Positions 5,481-6,167 of a DNA stretch of 6,167 bases are shown here, in pieces. The DNA is from Treponema sp. (GTDB lineage: Bacteria > Spirochaetota > Spirochaetia > Treponematales > Breznakiellaceae). The position numbers and the translations under genes are program-made. The notes under the pieces were generated by a model, which saw only the letters and a list, made by a program, of their open reading frames with translations, made no database searches and had not been told where the DNA came from. The stretch lies in the NCBI GenBank assembly GCA_031271075.1, contig JAISWN010000068.1, positions 1-6,167 on the forward strand, read 5' to 3'. How positions within the stretch are numbered: the stretch's first letter is position 1; each line of letters starts with the position of its first letter.

Positions 5481-6167
5481 ATGAAAAAAAGCGGGTTTTT
5501 TAGGGGCGGTATTATGGCGTCCCTCGTTCTGGCGTTTGCGGCGTCCCTGGCGGTGGGAACCGGCGCGATTTTTCTGGCGGGCTGCGGCAATTCGGGCGGC
5601 GGCGGAACAATCACCATCAACGTCATTTCCAACAAGGCGGAGATTTCCCGGGAGTTTCTTGCCGCCTCGGAACGGTACATGAAACAGTTCCCCCAGGTGA
5701 AGGTAAGCGCGGAGTTTATTCAGGGAAACAGCTATGCATCTTCCCTGCGGGCCAAAATGATGGGCGCCGATGCGCCGGAACTTTTTGTGCTGGGCGGGCC
5801 GGTGGATTTCCGTCAATACGCCGAGTATTTGGACGATCTTTCCAACGAACCCTGGGTGTCCTATGTGGCCCAGGGCTTGCTTGACGATGCCCGCCTCAAC
5901 GGCAAGGTCGTGGGGATGCCGGTAGTGGTTGAGGGGTACGGTATCGTTTACACCAGGGAACTATTGGCCGCCGCCGGCATCGATCCCGCCGGGCTTAACT
6001 CCTACGAATCCATCGAAAAAGGGGTGCGGCAATTAAAGGCCGCGATTGATTCGGGGGAGATGAAAGACAGGTATCCGGTTCTGGAGGCCCCCATGGAATA
6101 CGCCGCCAAGGAATCCTGGGTCCTGGGTATCCACTGCCTGGGCATAGGGCTGGGGGCGGAACTGGGC
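5481..6167 (+). CDS. ABC-transporter sugar-binding lipoprotein (family 1), C-terminus cut by window edge
   Basis: 229 codons are readable with no stop. The N-terminus has a basic start (MKKSGFFR), a hydrophobic stretch (about 11-31) and a lipobox LAGC with Cys35 as the lipidated residue, followed by a GNSGGGG linker. The mature part begins TITINVIS (43-50) and shows the family-1 signature LNGKVVGMPVVVEGYGIVYTR (139-159), LLAAAGIDPAG, and KESWVLGIHCLG (210-221), seen in MalE-like sugar-binding proteins. Full members are about 400-450 residues, so roughly half is visible. It should be anchored outside the cytoplasmic membrane and pass an oligosaccharide to two permeases probably encoded further right. 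AAGGAG (5469-5474) lies 6 nt before the ATG. It belongs to a different subfamily from the LplA-type remnant and is transcribed away from it, behind its own two-operator promoter. The sugar cannot be named from sequence. Confidence 0.9.
   Translation, partial: MKKSGFFRGGIMASLVLAFAASLAVGTGAIFLAGCGNSGGGGTITINVISNKAEISREFLAASERYMKQFPQVKVSAEFIQGNSYASSLRAKMMGADAPELFVLGGPVDFRQYAEYLDDLSNEPWVSYVAQGLLDDARLNGKVVGMPVVVEGYGIVYTRELLAAAGIDPAGLNSYESIEKGVRQLKAAIDSGEMKDRYPVLEAPMEYAAKESWVLGIHCLGIGLGAELG

Noticed and set aside
5457..5816. Minus-strand frame of 119 codons opposite the lipoprotein gene
   Set aside because: It is antisense to a clear lipoprotein signal and family-1 domain and has no own motif or good ribosome site.
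1..6167. CRISPR array, tRNA, rRNA, insertion sequence or prophage
   Set aside because: No regularly spaced repeats, tRNA-like cloverleaf, transposase or phage gene was seen on either strand.

Overview
The window reads as a carbohydrate-uptake and glycan-degradation neighbourhood with one biosynthetic gene set inside it. Protein-coding DNA is GC-rich, with many CGG, GGG, CCC and GCC codons. Start codons mostly have good Shine-Dalgarno sites, and promoters resemble sigma-70 sites. A lipobox signal peptide and the remnant of an LplA-type solute-binding protein suggest a host rich in ABC sugar importers, such as a spirochaete of the Treponema/Spirochaeta kind or a Firmicute. I lean towards a spirochaete, but nothing in the window proves it.

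Layout. Positions 1-1429 (minus) hold a GH20 beta-N-acetylhexosaminidase that runs off the left edge. A 161-bp divergent spacer (1430-1590) has a promoter on each strand and, on the cysK side, an inverted repeat just downstream of the -10. Positions 1591-2511 (plus) are cysK, cysteine synthase. The convergent spacer 2512-2730 is packed with hairpins and internal repeats and looks like a terminator plus a structured RNA or repeat element. Positions 2731-4965 (minus) encode a 744-residue protein resembling the heparinase II/III-like fold. Its start codon overlaps, in an ATGA arrangement, the stop of a 104-codon reading frame (4962-5276, minus) whose C-terminal half looks like the end of an LplA-type sugar-binding protein; this is probably a truncated gene. 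Positions 5277-5480 form a divergent regulatory region with two abutting 22-bp operator-like palindromes. Positions 5481-6167 (plus) are the first 229 codons of a family-1 sugar-binding lipoprotein that runs off the right edge.

How the parts fit. The hexosaminidase removes terminal GlcNAc or GalNAc, the heparinase-like protein probably acts on an acidic or amino-sugar polysaccharide or its fragments, and the lipoprotein would capture an oligosaccharide for import. Neither degradative protein that can be read at its N-terminus has a signal peptide, so the picture is import first and intracellular breakdown second. The most interesting signals are the tandem operators at 5417-5460, the hairpin/repeat element at 2588-2705, the truncated binding-protein gene still coupled to its enzyme, and the unusual active-site region of the heparinase-like protein.
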